From contig NZ_QLSU01000005.1 of the NCBI RefSeq assembly GCF_003268775.1, forward strand, positions 62,001-126,000: 64,000 nt of DNA, read 5' to 3'. The stretch's first letter is position 1. Each line of letters opens with the position of its first letter. The DNA comes from Paraburkholderia unamae. Its GTDB lineage: Bacteria; Pseudomonadota; Gammaproteobacteria; Burkholderiales; Burkholderiaceae. Below the pieces are notes generated by a model. It searched no databases, had not been told where the DNA came from, and saw nothing but the letters and a program-made list of their open reading frames with translations. Both the position numbers and the translations under genes were made by a program. This document shows, in pieces, positions 34,450 through 46,315 of the stretch.

Positions 34450-35763
34450 TCACACCGGCGCCGGCTGCCTTCTCGTCGTGCGGGCGACGGGAAAGCGCAC
34501 CGTGAACGTGCTGCCCCGCCCTTCCTCGCTCTTCACTTCGAGCGCCGCGTCGTGGCGCTGCAATACGTGCTTCACGATCGCGAGGCCGAGGCCCGTGCCG
34601 CCCGTGTCGCGCGAGCGGCTGCGATCCACGCGGTAAAAACGCTCGGTCAGACGCGGGATGTCGGCGGCCGGAATGCCCAGGCCCGAGTCGGTCACCGCGA
34701 ACACCGCATTACCATGCTCCACGCGCCAGGACAGGTGCACCGTGCCGCCGTCCGGCGTGTAGCGCACCGCATTGGTCGCGAGGTTGCCGAGCGCGCTCAT
34801 GATCTCGGTTTCGGAACCCGTCACGCTCAGCCCGTCGTCGAAGTCGGTCGTGACGCGGTGATGGCCGCCCGAAAGGCTTTCGGCGTCCTCGCGCACGTGC
34901 CCGAGCACCGCGCGCATGTCGACCATCTGGTCGCCGGGCTGGCGCCCCTCGCCTTCGAGCTTGGCGAGCACGAGCAGGTCCGTGACGATGTGGCGCATGC
35001 GCGAAGCCTGCTGCTCCATCAGCTCCAGGTAGCGGATGCGCTCGGCCTCGGAAAGCGGCAACTCGCGCATCGTTTCGAGGAACCCCGAAAGCACCGTGAT
35101 CGGCGTTTTCAGTTCATGCGAGACGTTGGCCACGAAGTCGCGCCGCATGGCGTCGGTGCGCTCCAGTTCGGTGATGTCCTGCGAAAGCACGAGCTTGCGA
35201 TTCTCGCCGTACGGAAACACCTGCACCGAGAGCACGTTCTGACGCTTCGCCCCCATGCCGCGCATGATGAGCATTTCCTGGTAATCGTGCGAATTGAGGT
35301 AGCGCACGAAGTCGGGCTGACGCACGAGATGCGTGATGTGCTGGCGCAGGTCGCGCTTCGCGTCGAGACCGAAATGAATCTCGGAGATCGCGTTGCACCA
35401 CTCGATCTGGTCATGGTCGTCGAGCATCGCGACGCCGTTGGGCGACGCCTGGATCGCCTGGATGAAACGGGAGTGCTGCTGCTCGACCTGGCGCACCTGG
35501 GCGTGCCAGCGCTTGGCGAGCTTGTGCAGACGGTAATAGATTTCGCCCCAGACGCCGGGAGCGCTCGGCACTTCGCCGTAGACCGGCGCGTCGAGCAAAC
35601 GCCAGAGGCGCTGCTTGTGGAAGGTGCTGAAAAGCATTTGCGCGAGCAGCGCGAACACGGCCACGCCCAGCGCGACCTTGACGCCGAGGACCGCGCCAAT
35701 ACCGGCGCAGACGAGCGCGAGCAGCACGATCGATACGAGGGAGCGCGCCCAGATGATGTTCAT
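34450..35763 (-). CDS. phoR: Phosphate regulon sensor kinase PhoR
   Basis: A 437-aa membrane histidine kinase. Two hydrophobic N-terminal helices (residues about 6-45) and a PhoR-specific linker precede a PAS domain (FIQAIQASPNGVAMLDDHDQIEWCNAI; about 100-205). The kinase core shows VANVSHELKTPITVLSGFLETM, the N box NLATNAVRYTPDGG, DSGLGIP and GGTGLGLAIVKHVL. PhoR phosphorylates PhoB when the Pst transporter reports low phosphate. It is the last gene of the pst-pho operon, downstream of phoB. Confidence 0.96.
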   Translation of the reverse strand: MNIIWARSLVSIVLLALVCAGIGAVLGVKVALGVAVFALLAQMLFSTFHKQRLWRLLDAPVYGEVPSAPGVWGEIYYRLHKLAKRWHAQVRQVEQQHSRFIQAIQASPNGVAMLDDHDQIEWCNAISEIHFGLDAKRDLRQHITHLVRQPDFVRYLNSHDYQEMLIMRGMGAKRQNVLSVQVFPYGENRKLVLSQDITELERTDAMRRDFVANVSHELKTPITVLSGFLETMRELPLSEAERIRYLELMEQQASRMRHIVTDLLVLAKLEGEGRQPGDQMVDMRAVLGHVREDAESLSGGHHRVTTDFDDGLSVTGSETEIMSALGNLATNAVRYTPDGGTVHLSWRVEHGNAVFAVTDSGLGIPAADIPRLTERFYRVDRSRSRDTGGTGLGLAIVKHVLQRHDAALEVKSEEGRGSTFTVRFPVARTTRRQPAPV

Positions 35764-35897
35764 GTTCCAGCGATCGAAGAAAAGTACAGTCGGATGCGGG
35801 CACGCAACATCGTGTTGCCATCACGCGAATAACGGCGACGGCGAAGCAGCGGCGCCGCCCGGTCAATCACCCTGCGGCGCTACCGTGAAACCTGCGC

Positions 35898-36599
35898 TCA
35901 GGCGCTCTTCGCGAGACGGTAGCCGCTGCCGCGCACCGTTTCGATCATAGCATCGCACCCCGCCGGCTTGAGCGCGGCGCGCAGACGCTTGATATGCACG
36001 TCCACGGTGCGCTCTTCCACGAACACGTGATCGCCCCACACCTGGTCGAGCAACTGCGTGCGGCTGTGCACGCGTTCGGGGTGCGTCATGAAGAAGTGCA
36101 GCAGGCGAAACTCAGTCGGGCCGAGGTCGAGCTTGATCTCCGAGCCTTCGGCGGCGGCCGCTACGCGGTGCGTGGCCGGATCGAGCTTCAGGCCGTTGAT
36201 CGCCACGACGTCCTCGGTGAGCTGCGGCGCGCGGCGGCGCAGGACCGCCTTGATGCGCGCCATCAGTTCCTTGGGCGAGAACGGCTTCGTCACGTAGTCG
36301 TCGGCGCCAATCTCGAGGCCAAGCACCTTGTCCTGCTCGTCGCCGCGCGCGGTCAGCATGATGATCGGAATATGCTTCGTGCGCTCGTTGTTGCGCAGGT
36401 CGCGCGCGAACGTGACGCCCGACTTGCCCGGCAACATCCAGTCGAGCAGGATGAGATCGGGCAGCACGTCGCTGATCAGGTTTTGCGCCTGCTCCGCGTT
36501 GTAGGCGCGGATCGGGCAATGACCTGCGTGCTGCAAGTTCACCGAAATCAGCTCGGAAATGGCGGGCTCGTCTTCGATGACGAGAATGCTGCTAGGCAT
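35898..36599 (-). CDS. phoB: Phosphate regulon response regulator PhoB
   Basis: A 233-aa OmpR/PhoB-type regulator. The receiver has ILVIEDEPAISELI, phospho-Asp in LILLDWMLPGKSG, MLTARG and the KPFSPKELMARIKAVLRR switch region. The winged helix has LGPTEFRLLHFFMTHPERVHSRTQLLDQVWG and RTVDVHIKRLRAAL. It binds PHO boxes such as those suspected before olsB, ppk and pstS. Start ATG 36599 has GAGGTG five bases upstream; GTG 36605 is two codons earlier. It lies between phoU and phoR. Confidence 0.97.
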   Translation of the reverse strand: MPSSILVIEDEPAISELISVNLQHAGHCPIRAYNAEQAQNLISDVLPDLILLDWMLPGKSGVTFARDLRNNERTKHIPIIMLTARGDEQDKVLGLEIGADDYVTKPFSPKELMARIKAVLRRRAPQLTEDVVAINGLKLDPATHRVAAAAEGSEIKLDLGPTEFRLLHFFMTHPERVHSRTQLLDQVWGDHVFVEERTVDVHIKRLRAALKPAGCDAMIETVRGSGYRLAKSA

Positions 36600-36636
36600 C
36601 GGCACCTCTTGACCTTGTTACCTGTTGAGTTATTTA

Positions 36637-37341
36637 TTAGCTGAGTGCTTCGCGTTCGAGCGCGTCGCGCGACTTGTGGCGCACGTCCGTACCCTTCACG
36701 ATGTAGATGATGAACTCCGCGATGTTCTTCGCGTGGTCGCCGATCCGCTCGATCGCCTTGGCGATGAACAGATAGTCGAGGCCCACGGAGATCGTGCGCG
36801 GATCTTCCATCATGTAGCTCACGAGCTTGCGCACGAAGGCGCGGAATTCCTCGTCGATCGCCTTGTCGTCGCGCACGATCTGCGCGGCAGCCACGGTATC
36901 GAGGCGCGCGAACGCGTCGAGCGCACGGCGCAGGATCGACACGGCCATCTCGCCCGAAACCTTGATCTCGGCGATGTTGACGGTGCGCGAGGCGCCGTCT
37001 TCCATCAGGCGCTTGGTGCGCTTGGCGATCTTTTCGGCTTCGTCGCCGGCGCGCTCGAGGTTCGTGATGGTCTTCGAAATGGCGAGCACGAGGCGCAGGT
37101 CGCGCGCGGCCGGCTGGCGGCGCGCGATGATGTTGCTGCACTCCTCGTCGATCTCGACTTCCATCGTGTTGAGGCGGTCTTCGGCGACGATCACGCGCTC
37201 GGCGGCTTCGCCGTCGAACTCGTTCAATGCCTGCATCGCCGTGATGATCTGCGATTCGACGAGGCCGCCCATTTCGAGCACCTTCGACGAAATGAGGTTC
37301 AAATCGGCGTCGAACTGGCTGGACAGGTGTTTGTCGGACAT
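36637..37341 (-). CDS. phoU: Phosphate signalling protein PhoU
   Basis: A 234-aa all-helical protein of two PhoU repeats. It begins MSDKHLSSQFDADLNLISSKVLEMGGLVE and carries the metal-site motif EDRLNTMEVEIDEEC in the first repeat. A matching acidic stretch (RDDKAIDEEFRAF) is in the second. It couples the Pst transporter to PhoR and represses the Pho response when phosphate is plentiful. It lies 19 bp after pstB in the operon. Confidence 0.96.
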   Translation of the reverse strand: MSDKHLSSQFDADLNLISSKVLEMGGLVESQIITAMQALNEFDGEAAERVIVAEDRLNTMEVEIDEECSNIIARRQPAARDLRLVLAISKTITNLERAGDEAEKIAKRTKRLMEDGASRTVNIAEIKVSGEMAVSILRRALDAFARLDTVAAAQIVRDDKAIDEEFRAFVRKLVSYMMEDPRTISVGLDYLFIAKAIERIGDHAKNIAEFIIYIVKGTDVRHKSRDALEREALS

Positions 37342-37360
37342 GTTTTCCTCCCTGCTGCGG

Positions 37361-38221
37361 TCAGCCGAAACGGCCGGTGATGTAGTCTTCCGTTTCCTTG
37401 CGGACCGGCTTGATGAAGATCTTCTCGGTGTCGCCGAACTCGATCAGCTCGCCGAGATACATGTACGCAGTGTAGTCCGAGCAGCGCGCGGCCTGTTGCA
37501 TGTTATGGGTGACGATCACCACCGTGTAGTCGCTCTTGAGTTCCGCGATCAGCTCTTCGATGCGGCCCGTCGAAATGGGGTCGAGCGCCGAGCACGGCTC
37601 GTCGAGCAGCAGCACTTCGGGACGGATCGCGATGCCGCGCGCGATACACAGACGCTGCTGCTGGCCGCCCGAGAGGCCGTAGCCGCTCTGGCCGAGCTTG
37701 TCCTTCACTTCGTTCCAGAGCGCCGCCTTGGTGAGCGCCCATTCCACGCGGTCGTCCATTTCCGGACGCGAGAGCGTTTCGAACATCTTCACGCCGAACG
37801 CGATGTTGTCGTAAATCGACATCGGGAACGGGGTCGGCTTCTGGAACACCATGCCGATGCGCGCACGCAGCAGCGAAATGTCGCGCTTCGTGGTGAGCAG
37901 GTTCTCGCCGTCCATGAGGATCTCGCCCTCGGCGCGCTGCTCCGGGTAAAGCGCATACATCTTGTTGAAGGTGCGCAGCAGCGTGGACTTGCCGCAGCCC
38001 GACGGGCCGATGAACGCGGTCACCTTGCCATCGGGAATCTGCAAGTTGATGTTCTTCAGCGCGTGATACTTGCCGTAGAAGAAGTTCAGATCATTCACTT
38101 CGATCTTCGGCTTGCCGAGCGCCTGCGGGCGCGCGTTCTGGGCGGGGTCCGCAGGCTGAAACCCAGCGGAGGGCGCATTGCCGTGCGCAGCGGTGTTGAG
38201 GTGACTCTCTGCCATGTTCAT
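37361..38221 (-). CDS. pstB: Phosphate ABC transporter ATPase PstB
   Basis: A 286-aa ABC ATPase. Walker A is [18 protein letters not shown], the Q loop is [21 protein letters not shown], the signature is [21 protein letters not shown], Walker B is [16 protein letters not shown], and the H loop is [13 protein letters not shown] non-conserved 35-residue N-terminal tail precedes [14 protein letters not shown]. It drives high-affinity phosphate uptake with PstA and PstC and is part of the phosphate sensor. It starts 14 bp after pstA. Confidence 0.97.
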   Translation of the reverse strand: MNMAESHLNTAAHGNAPSAGFQPADPAQNARPQALGKPKIEVNDLNFFYGKYHALKNINLQIPDGKVTAFIGPSGCGKSTLLRTFNKMYALYPEQRAEGEILMDGENLLTTKRDISLLRARIGMVFQKPTPFPMSIYDNIAFGVKMFETLSRPEMDDRVEWALTKAALWNEVKDKLGQSGYGLSGGQQQRLCIARGIAIRPEVLLLDEPCSALDPISTGRIEELIAELKSDYTVVIVTHNMQQAARCSDYTAYMYLGELIEFGDTEKIFIKPVRKETEDYITGRFG

Positions 38222-38235
38222 CGGGAACTCCGCCC

Positions 38236-39132
38236 TTACTTATTCGAAAAGACCGTGCGTGCAAGGATATTCAGACCCAGCACACCCAGCGTGATCAGGA
38301 AAACACCGGCCCACGCAAGCGACTGCCATTGCGCAAACGGGCTCATCGCAAACTTGAAGATCGTGACCGGCAGGTTCGCGATCGGTTGATTCATGTTCGC
38401 GCTGAAGAACTGGTTGGACAGCGCGGTGAAGAGCAGTGGCGCGGTTTCGCCGGCAATACGGGCGATGGCGAGCAGCACGCCCGTCACGATGCCCGCGATC
38501 GACGCCTTCAGCGTGATCGACAGCACCATCTTCCACTTCGGCGTGCCGAGCGCGAAGGCTGCTTCACGCAGATTGTTCGGCACGAGCTTGAGCATGTTCT
38601 CGGTCGTGCGGATCACGATCGGAATCTGCAACAGCGCCAGCGCGATCGCGCCGGCCCAGCCGCTGAAGTGGCCCATCTTCGCCACGACGAGCGCGTAGAC
38701 GAACAGACCCACGACGATCGACGGCGCCGACAGCAGAATGTCGTTGATGAAGCGCGTGACGCTCGCGAGCCACCCCTTCTGGCCATACTCAGCGAGATAG
38801 ATGCCCGCGAGAACACCGATCGGCGTGCCGACGAAGGTTGCGATCACAACGAGCAGCAAGCTGCCGACAATGGCGTTGGCCAGCCCGCCGCCATCGGTGT
38901 TCGGCGGCGGCGTGGACTGCGTGAACAGATCGATCGTCAGGCCGCCGATGCCGAGCGAAATCGTCGTGTAGAGAATCCACACGAGCCACAGCAGGCCGAA
39001 CCCCATCGCCGCGAGCGAAAGCGTGAGCGCGATCGCGTTGGTCAAACGGCGACGGCGTTGCAGCTTGTCGCGCATGCGATCCAGTTCGGGGCCGTAAATC
39101 GCCCCCGGAATTTTCATCATCGGCTCGCTCAT
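38236..39132 (-). CDS. pstA: Phosphate ABC transporter permease PstA
   Basis: A 298-aa inner-membrane permease with six hydrophobic helices. The first is [28 protein letters not shown] periplasmic loop ([23 protein letters not shown]) follows, and the cytoplasmic EAA loop is [31 protein letters not shown]. It overlaps pstC by 4 bp (ATGA), indicating coupled translation. Confidence 0.96.
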   Translation of the reverse strand: MSEPMMKIPGAIYGPELDRMRDKLQRRRRLTNAIALTLSLAAMGFGLLWLVWILYTTISLGIGGLTIDLFTQSTPPPNTDGGGLANAIVGSLLLVVIATFVGTPIGVLAGIYLAEYGQKGWLASVTRFINDILLSAPSIVVGLFVYALVVAKMGHFSGWAGAIALALLQIPIVIRTTENMLKLVPNNLREAAFALGTPKWKMVLSITLKASIAGIVTGVLLAIARIAGETAPLLFTALSNQFFSANMNQPIANLPVTIFKFAMSPFAQWQSLAWAGVFLITLGVLGLNILARTVFSNK

Positions 39133-40115
39133 CGCGCACCCTCCGCTTTTTCAAGGCGCAGCAACATGAGCTTCGAGATCGACAGCACGATGAACGTGAT
39201 CACGAAGAGGATCAGGCCCAGTTCCATCAGCGCGGCCGTGTGCAGGCCGGGGCTCGCTTCGGCGAACTCGTTGGCGAGCGCCGAGGTGATGCTGTTGCCG
39301 GGCGAAAAGAGCGACACGTTGTCGAGCAGGTTCGTATTGCCGATCACGAACGTGACGGCCATCGTTTCACCGAGCGCGCGGCCAAGGCCGAGCATCACGC
39401 CGCCGATCACGCCGGTCTTGGTGAACGGCAGCACGATCTTCCACATCACTTCCCACGTGGTGCAGCCGATGCCGTAGGCCGACTCCTTGAGCAGCACGGG
39501 CGTGACTTCGAACACGTCGCGCATGACGGAGGCGATGTACGGAATGATCATGATGGCGAGAATCACGCCGGCGCACAGCATGCCGATGCCGATGGGCGCA
39601 CCCTGGAACAGCGCGCCGATGATCGGCATGCCGCCGAGCAGCGAGCCGAGCGGCTTTTCGAACCACTGCGCGAAGATCGGCGCGAACACGAGCAGACCCC
39701 ACATGCCGTAGACGATCGACGGAATCGCGGCGAGCAGTTCGATGGCGATGCCGAGCGGCCGGCGCAACCACGCGGGTGACAGCTCGGTGAGAAAGAGTGC
39801 GATGCCGAAGCTCACAGGCACGGCGATGATGAGCGCAATGAGCGACGTGGCGATCGTGCCGTAAATGGGCACGAGCGCGCCGAACTGCTCGCTGGGGGGA
39901 TCCCAGTCAGCAGTCCAGAGGAATGCGAAACCGAACTTCTGGATCGTCGGCAACGAGGCGACGAGCAGCGACACGATGATGCCGCCGAGCAGCAGCAACG
40001 TGATGATGGCGGCGAGGCGCGCGAGGCCGCCAAAAATGATGTCCCCTGCCGGGCTGGGCGCTTTTTGCTGCGCGGCATTGCCGGGCGGGTTCGACACGAG
40101 CGGGACGTCGGACAT
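39129..40115 (-). CDS. pstC: Phosphate ABC transporter permease PstC
   Basis: A 328-aa permease with six membrane helices. It has [40 protein letters not shown] and the EAA loop [50 protein letters not shown] 40115 follows AGGTCACC, a usable ribosome site; an in-frame GTG at 40154 would add 13 residues. It lies about 200 bp after pstS, with a hairpin in between. Confidence 0.95.
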   Translation of the reverse strand: MSDVPLVSNPPGNAAQQKAPSPAGDIIFGGLARLAAIITLLLLGGIIVSLLVASLPTIQKFGFAFLWTADWDPPSEQFGALVPIYGTIATSLIALIIAVPVSFGIALFLTELSPAWLRRPLGIAIELLAAIPSIVYGMWGLLVFAPIFAQWFEKPLGSLLGGMPIIGALFQGAPIGIGMLCAGVILAIMIIPYIASVMRDVFEVTPVLLKESAYGIGCTTWEVMWKIVLPFTKTGVIGGVMLGLGRALGETMAVTFVIGNTNLLDNVSLFSPGNSITSALANEFAEASPGLHTAALMELGLILFVITFIVLSISKLMLLRLEKAEGAR

Positions 40116-40260
40116 GGTGACCTGGGTTCCAGTTGCCGCGAGCACGGGGCTCACGACGTTAAGGCAGCAGTGGGACTACAGATCGCCCGCTTTCCGGCCG
40201 TTAAGCCGTAGAGCGGGCGGCACATCTGAGCAGCACAGTTTCAGGCGAGCTACAAGCGAG

Positions 40261-40288
40261 AGGGCCGCGCGCGTCACGCGGCGGCCCT
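40261..40288 (-). terminator. Hairpin between pstS and pstC (likely attenuator)
   Basis: AGGGCCGC and GCGGCCCT (40261-40268 and 40281-40288) form a strong stem with an inner GCG/CGC extension. There is no T run, so it may only stabilise the pstS end and lower expression of the downstream permease genes. Confidence 0.6.
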
Positions 40289-40312
40289 GTTCACCGTTGC
40301 CTGAGCGCTGGC

Positions 40313-41344
40313 TTATTCGGCGATCGGCTTGCCGCTCGCGTCCTTGACCTTCTCCTTCCACTGCGCCTTGATTTCGCTCACGACCGATTGCGGCAGCGAG
40401 ATGTAGTCGAGGCTGTCAGCAGCCGGCGTGCCATTCTTGAAGGCCCAGTCGAAGAACTTGAGCGTTTCCTTGCCCTGGTCCGGCTTGTCCTGTGCCGTGT
40501 GCAGCAGCACGAAGGTCGCGCCGACGACCGGCCATGCGTCCTTGCCCGGCTCGTTCGTGAGGATCTGGTAGAACGACTTCTTCCAGTCCGCGCCGGCGGC
40601 CGCTGCCTTGAACGTTTCGGTATCCGGCTGAACAACCGCGCCCGACTCGTTCTTCATGGCAGTGTAGACCATGTGATTTTGCTTGGCGTAGGCCCACTCG
40701 ACGTAGCCGATTGCGCCCGGCAGACGCTGCACGAAGGCTGCGACGCCGTCGTTGCCCTTGCCGCCCGTGCCCGTCGGCCATGCCACGGTCGTGCCTTCGC
40801 CGACCTTGGTCTTCCACTCGGGGTTGACCTTCGAGAGGTAGTTCGTCCAGATGAAGCTGGTGCCCGAACCGTCGGCGCGGCGAACCACGGCGATGTCGAG
40901 GTCAGGCAGCTTGACCTTCGGGTTCAGTGCGACGATGGCCGGATCATTCCACTTCTTGATCTTGCCGAGGTAGATGTCGCCGAGCACCGGGCCCGACAGC
41001 GTGATTTCGCCGGCCTTGACGCCCGGCACGTTGATCGCCGGCACAACGCCGCCGACCACCGTCGGGAACTGGAACAGACCTTCCTTGGCCAGATCGTCGT
41101 CCTTCAGGGGAGCGTCCGAACCTGCGAAGTCGACGGTCTTGGCTTGAATCTGCTTGATGCCGCCCGACGAGCCGATGCCCTGGTAGTTGACCTTGCCGCC
41201 ACCCGACTTCTGATAGGCGTCTGCCCATTTCGTGTAGATCGGTGCTGCGAAGGTGCTGCCCGCGCCAGTGATGTCAGCAGCGTGGGCTGCGATCGCGAAG
41301 AGCGCGCCAGCAACGCCAGCGAGCGCGGTTTGCATCAATTTCAT
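40313..41344 (-). CDS. pstS: Phosphate-binding protein PstS
   Basis: A 343-aa periplasmic phosphate receptor. The signal peptide is [22 protein letters not shown], with mature protein starting [18 protein letters not shown]. Phosphate-contacting stretches are [28 protein letters not shown] and [16 protein letters not shown]. It is first in the pstSCAB-phoU-phoB-phoR operon and is preceded by GGAGGT just upstream of the ATG. PHO-box-like repeats lie 55-95 bp upstream. Confidence 0.97.
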   Translation of the reverse strand: MKLMQTALAGVAGALFAIAAHAADITGAGSTFAAPIYTKWADAYQKSGGGKVNYQGIGSSGGIKQIQAKTVDFAGSDAPLKDDDLAKEGLFQFPTVVGGVVPAINVPGVKAGEITLSGPVLGDIYLGKIKKWNDPAIVALNPKVKLPDLDIAVVRRADGSGTSFIWTNYLSKVNPEWKTKVGEGTTVAWPTGTGGKGNDGVAAFVQRLPGAIGYVEWAYAKQNHMVYTAMKNESGAVVQPDTETFKAAAAGADWKKSFYQILTNEPGKDAWPVVGATFVLLHTAQDKPDQGKETLKFFDWAFKNGTPAADSLDYISLPQSVVSEIKAQWKEKVKDASGKPIAE

Positions 41345-41398
41345 GAGACCTCCAGGTGTGTGAGCGGATGAACGACACCGCGAAGCTTAGGGGCTCTT

Positions 41399-41437
41399 TG
41401 TGACAGTACCGTGACGATTCATGAAGCCAACGTGACA
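41399..41437 (-). promoter_or_regulatory. PHO-box-like repeats upstream of pstS
   Basis: Reading on the minus strand, TGTCAC, CTTCAT, CGTCAC and TGTCAC follow at 10-11-bp steps. This fits two adjacent PhoB sites, expected for the pst operon promoter. Confidence 0.75.
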
Positions 41438-41439
41438 CT

Positions 41440-41660
41440 GCGATTACTGCCTGAAAGGCACGTGGATATGCGCATCGGGAGGGATGCGGCGCGCGGCGGC
41501 GGCCTCGCCTGCAAGGCCCTGCGCAGGCGCAAAGGCCATCTGGCGCGGTTTTGGCGGCCTCTGAGGGGTCCGACGCGGAAAGATTCGAGGAAACCCTCGA
41601 CAGCGGTTTGGAAACCGCTACGCGATGTTTTAAACGTTTGCCTGATTCCGTCGCGATGAC
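41440..41660. other. Gap between pstS promoter and glmM terminator
   Basis: About 220 bases with no gene, repeat or hairpin that stands out. Confidence 0.4.
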
Positions 41661-41715
41661 GAAAAAAACGCAAAAAAAGATGCGCACGACGCCGGGTCGC
41701 GGCGTCGTGCGCATC
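41661..41715 (-). terminator. Terminator of glmM
   Basis: A perfect 15-bp stem, GATGCGCACGACGCC with GGCGTCGTGCGCATC (41679-41693 and 41701-41715), is followed on the minus strand by a T-rich run (A7 twice on +, 41662-41678). Confidence 0.95.
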
Positions 41716-41760
41716 GGTTTGTTTCGAGCGTGGTGACCCGGCGGGTCATCACGCGGGTCG

Positions 41761-43113
<1,353 letters not shown>

Positions 43114-43176
43114 CTCTCTATCCCTCGGTTTGGTGCTGCCTTTGTCCTGTCTTTGGCCTGGCCCGCGCTGCGTGGC

Positions 43177-44091
43177 TCAGGCGCGCGGCGCCGTCGCGCC
43201 GCCGGTCATGGCGTCGCGCATCGCGCCCCAGACCTTCAGTGCGTCCACGGTAGGCGCGACATCGTGCACGCGGATGATCGCCGCGCCCCGCTGCGCCGCG
43301 CACACCGCCGCCGCCACACTCGCGGCGACGCGCTCGGGCGCGGGCCGGTTCACCAGTGCGCCGAGCATCGACTTGCGCGACATGCCGGCAAGGATCGGAT
43401 ACGGCGCGACACCGGGCGCCACGGCCGGCGCGGTTTCAGGCAGATGCGCGAGCAGCGCGTAGTTGTGCTCGACCACCGACTTGCCGAAGCCGAAGCCCGG
43501 ATCCACGCTGATGCGACGCTTCGCCACACCCGCCGCTTCGAGTTCCGCACACCGCTGCGCGAGAAACTCGCGCACCTCGCGCACAACGTCCACGTAGTCG
43601 GGTTCGCCCACCTGCATCGTTTGCGGCTCGCCGAGCATGTGCATCACACACAGACCGCAATCGCTGCCGCGCACGGCCTCGATCGCGCCAGGCATCCGGA
43701 AGCCCCAGATGTCGTTGATCAGATCCGCGCCCGCGGCGAGCGCCGCGCGCATGACTTCGGGCTTGTACGTGTCGATCGAAAGCGGCACGTTCGCGCCCTT
43801 GAGCTTCTCGATGAGCGGAATCACGCGTTCGAGTTCTTCGTCGAGCGGCACGGGCGGCGCGCCCGGCCGTGTCGATTCGCCGCCGATGTCGATGATGTCC
43901 ACGCCGTCGAGCATCATCTGCTCGGCGCGGCGCAGCGCGTCGCCGAACGCGAGGTAGCTGCCGCCGTCGGAAAACGAATCGGGTGTGGCGTTGAGGATGC
44001 CCATGACGAGCGGACGCTCGAACGTCAGCGTGAAACGGCCGCACGCAAGCGGTTCAGGTGGGAGATTACCCTGCGAAGTGATATTGGGCAC
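43177..44091 (-). CDS. folP: Dihydropteroate synthase FolP
   Basis: A TIM-barrel enzyme (about 304 aa) joining p-aminobenzoate and dihydropterin pyrophosphate in folate synthesis; the target of sulfonamides. Motifs are LVMGILNATPDSFSDGG, DIIDIGGESTRPGA, LSIDTYKPEVMRAAL, LINDIWGF, ISVDPGFGFGKSVVEHNYALL and ILAGMSRKSMLG. The start is uncertain. GTG 44091 gives a normal N-terminus, while a longer frame to TTG 44208 runs through the ftsH terminator hairpin and is rejected. It lies between ftsH and glmM. Confidence 0.93.
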   Translation of the reverse strand: MPNITSQGNLPPEPLACGRFTLTFERPLVMGILNATPDSFSDGGSYLAFGDALRRAEQMMLDGVDIIDIGGESTRPGAPPVPLDEELERVIPLIEKLKGANVPLSIDTYKPEVMRAALAAGADLINDIWGFRMPGAIEAVRGSDCGLCVMHMLGEPQTMQVGEPDYVDVVREVREFLAQRCAELEAAGVAKRRISVDPGFGFGKSVVEHNYALLAHLPETAPAVAPGVAPYPILAGMSRKSMLGALVNRPAPERVAASVAAAVCAAQRGAAIIRVHDVAPTVDALKVWGAMRDAMTGGATAPRA

Positions 44092-44177
44092 GTCAAGAAA
44101 CGTCAGATGTGTAACGAGATGCGGCGCTGCGGCGGACCGGCCATCCGGCGGCCAGCCGCGCGCCAGAAATGCAAAAC

Positions 44178-44204
44178 GGGCCGATGTGAACTTCACACCG
44201 GCCC
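44178..44204 (-). terminator. Hairpin after ftsH
   Basis: GGGCCGATGTGAA pairs with TTCACACCGGCCC around one base, with a single internal mismatch. The minus-strand tail is CCCGTTTTGC, with only a short T run, so termination may be partial and let transcription continue into folP. Confidence 0.65.
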
Positions 44205-44224
44205 GCAACTTTACTCGATTCGGA

Positions 44225-46114
44225 TCACGCCGGTGCGGTGGCGCTACCGGGCTTGACCTCAGTGCCCGTGCTCCCGCCCGATGAAGGCGCGTCGCCCGCG
44301 GACGGCGTGCTCTTCGGCGAGCGCGGCGGACGGCCGGCCATGATGTCGTTGATCTGATCGGCGTCGATCGTTTCCCACTCCATGAGCGCGGCGGTCATGG
44401 CTTCGACCTTGTCGCGGTTCTCATCGAGCAGGCGCTTGGCGAGGTTGTACTGCTCGTCGAGCACGCGGCGGATTTCCGCGTCGACCTTCTGCTGCGTCGC
44501 TTCCGAAATCACGCGCGTGAAGCCCTTGCCGAATGCGCCGCCGTCGTTGTCGTCGTCGGCGTAGACCATCGGTCCGAGCGCGTCGGTCATGCCAAAGCGC
44601 GTGACCATGGCGCGTGCGGTTTGCGTCGCCTTGTTGAAGTCGTCCGAGGCACCCGTGCTGATCAGGTTCATGAACAACTCTTCCGCCACGCGGCCACCGA
44701 ACAGAATGGCCAGACGATCCAGCAGATAGTCCTTCGAATACGTTTCGTTGTCATGCTCGGGCAACTGCCACGTGACGCCCAGCGCGCGACCGCGCGGAAT
44801 GATCGTGACCTTGTGCACCGGATCGGCCTTCGGCAACAGCTTCGCGATCACGGCGTGGCCGGACTCGTGGTAAGCCGTGGCGCGCTTCGCCTCTTCACGG
44901 ATGACCGCCGACTTGCGCTCCGGCCCCATGAAGATCTTGTCCTTCGCGTCTTCGAAGTCCTGCATCTCGACGATACGCTTGCCGCGGCGCGCCGCGAACA
45001 GCGCGGCTTCGTTCACGAGGTTCGCGAGATCGGCGCCCGAGAAGCCCGGCGTGCCGCGCGCGATGACCGCTGCATCCACGTCGTTGGCGATCGGCACCTT
45101 GCGCAGGTGCACCTTCATGATCTGCTCGCGGCCGCGAATGTCCGGCAGGCCCACGTAGACCTGGCGGTCGAAACGGCCCGGACGCAGCAGCGCCTTGTCG
45201 AGCACGTCGGAACGGTTGGTTGCCGCGATCACGATAACGCCCGAGTTCGCCTCGAAGCCGTCCATCTCGACCAGCATCTGGTTCAACGTTTGTTCGCGTT
45301 CGTCGTTACCGCCGCCCATGCCGGCGCCGCGATGACGGCCGACCGCGTCGATTTCGTCGATGAACACGATACACGGCGCATGCTTCTTCGCCTGTTCGAA
45401 CATGTCGCGCACGCGGGCCGCGCCCACGCCGACGAACATTTCCACGAAATCCGAACCCGAAATGCTGAAGAACGGCACCTTCGCTTCGCCGGCAATGGCA
45501 CGCGCCAGCAGCGTCTTACCGGTACCCGGAGGGCCGACCAGCAGCACGCCGCGCGGGATGCGCCCGCCCAGCTTCTGGAATTTTTGCGGATCGCGCAGGA
45601 AGTCGACGAGTTCCGACACTTCTTCCTTGGCTTCGTCGCAGCCCGCGACGTCGGAGAAGTTGACGGCGTTGTTGTTCTCGTCGATCAGGCGCGCGCGCGA
45701 TTTACCGAACGAGAACGCCCCGCCTTTGCCGCCCCCCTGCATCTGCCTCATCATGTAGAACCAGAACACGATGATCAGGATGGTTGGCCCGAGGTAGTAC
45801 AGCGCGGAAACCAGCGCGTTCGGCTCTTCGTCAGCCTTGCCGCTCACCTGCACGCCGTATTTCATCAGGTCGCCGACCATCCAGATGTCGCCCGGGGAGA
45901 CGATCTGGTATTTCTGGCCATCAGCCGGAGTGACCGTGAGGTTGCGCCCCTGCACCACGACAGTCTTGACCTTGCCGTTCTTCGCGTCGTCCATGAACTG
46001 CGAATAGGAAACGCCTTCCTGGACACGGGGCTTGTCGAACTGCTTGAACACGGTAAACAGCACCAGTGCGATAACCAGCCACACCGCTGCCTTCGAAAAC
46101 ATGTTGTTGTTCAA
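44225..46114 (-). CDS. ftsH: ATP-dependent zinc metalloprotease FtsH
   Basis: A 629-aa inner-membrane AAA+ protease for quality control of membrane and short-lived proteins. Two membrane helices (about 8-24 and 105-125: [21 protein letters not shown]) flank a periplasmic part. The AAA module has Walker [15 protein letters not shown], Walker [14 protein letters not shown] and the arginine-finger region [21 protein letters not shown]. The protease site is [13 protein letters not shown] (HExxH). It follows rlmE by about 200 bp, as in many proteobacteria. Confidence 0.98.
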   Translation of the reverse strand: MNNNMFSKAAVWLVIALVLFTVFKQFDKPRVQEGVSYSQFMDDAKNGKVKTVVVQGRNLTVTPADGQKYQIVSPGDIWMVGDLMKYGVQVSGKADEEPNALVSALYYLGPTILIIVFWFYMMRQMQGGGKGGAFSFGKSRARLIDENNNAVNFSDVAGCDEAKEEVSELVDFLRDPQKFQKLGGRIPRGVLLVGPPGTGKTLLARAIAGEAKVPFFSISGSDFVEMFVGVGAARVRDMFEQAKKHAPCIVFIDEIDAVGRHRGAGMGGGNDEREQTLNQMLVEMDGFEANSGVIVIAATNRSDVLDKALLRPGRFDRQVYVGLPDIRGREQIMKVHLRKVPIANDVDAAVIARGTPGFSGADLANLVNEAALFAARRGKRIVEMQDFEDAKDKIFMGPERKSAVIREEAKRATAYHESGHAVIAKLLPKADPVHKVTIIPRGRALGVTWQLPEHDNETYSKDYLLDRLAILFGGRVAEELFMNLISTGASDDFNKATQTARAMVTRFGMTDALGPMVYADDDNDGGAFGKGFTRVISEATQQKVDAEIRRVLDEQYNLAKRLLDENRDKVEAMTAALMEWETIDADQINDIMAGRPPRSPKSTPSAGDAPSSGGSTGTEVKPGSATAPA

Positions 46115-46315
46115 AGCACCACTCCTTCACTCATAGACGGGCGCCTACATTTGCCTTGCTGCACCATCAAAGCATTCTAATCCAGTACAAGGACCCCTGC
46201 CATAACGTTTCGCTACCGCAGGAATAGCCTCAGCGCCTTGTCCGGACCGCGTTTTGCGCCCTTTTGCATCTGCTTGACCGTCAGCCCGCACCTTGGAGCA
46301 TTAATCATGCCCCAA

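Noticed and set aside
43177..44208. Longer folP frame starting at TTG 44208.
   Set aside because: It would run through the ftsH hairpin and add about 39 residues without homology.
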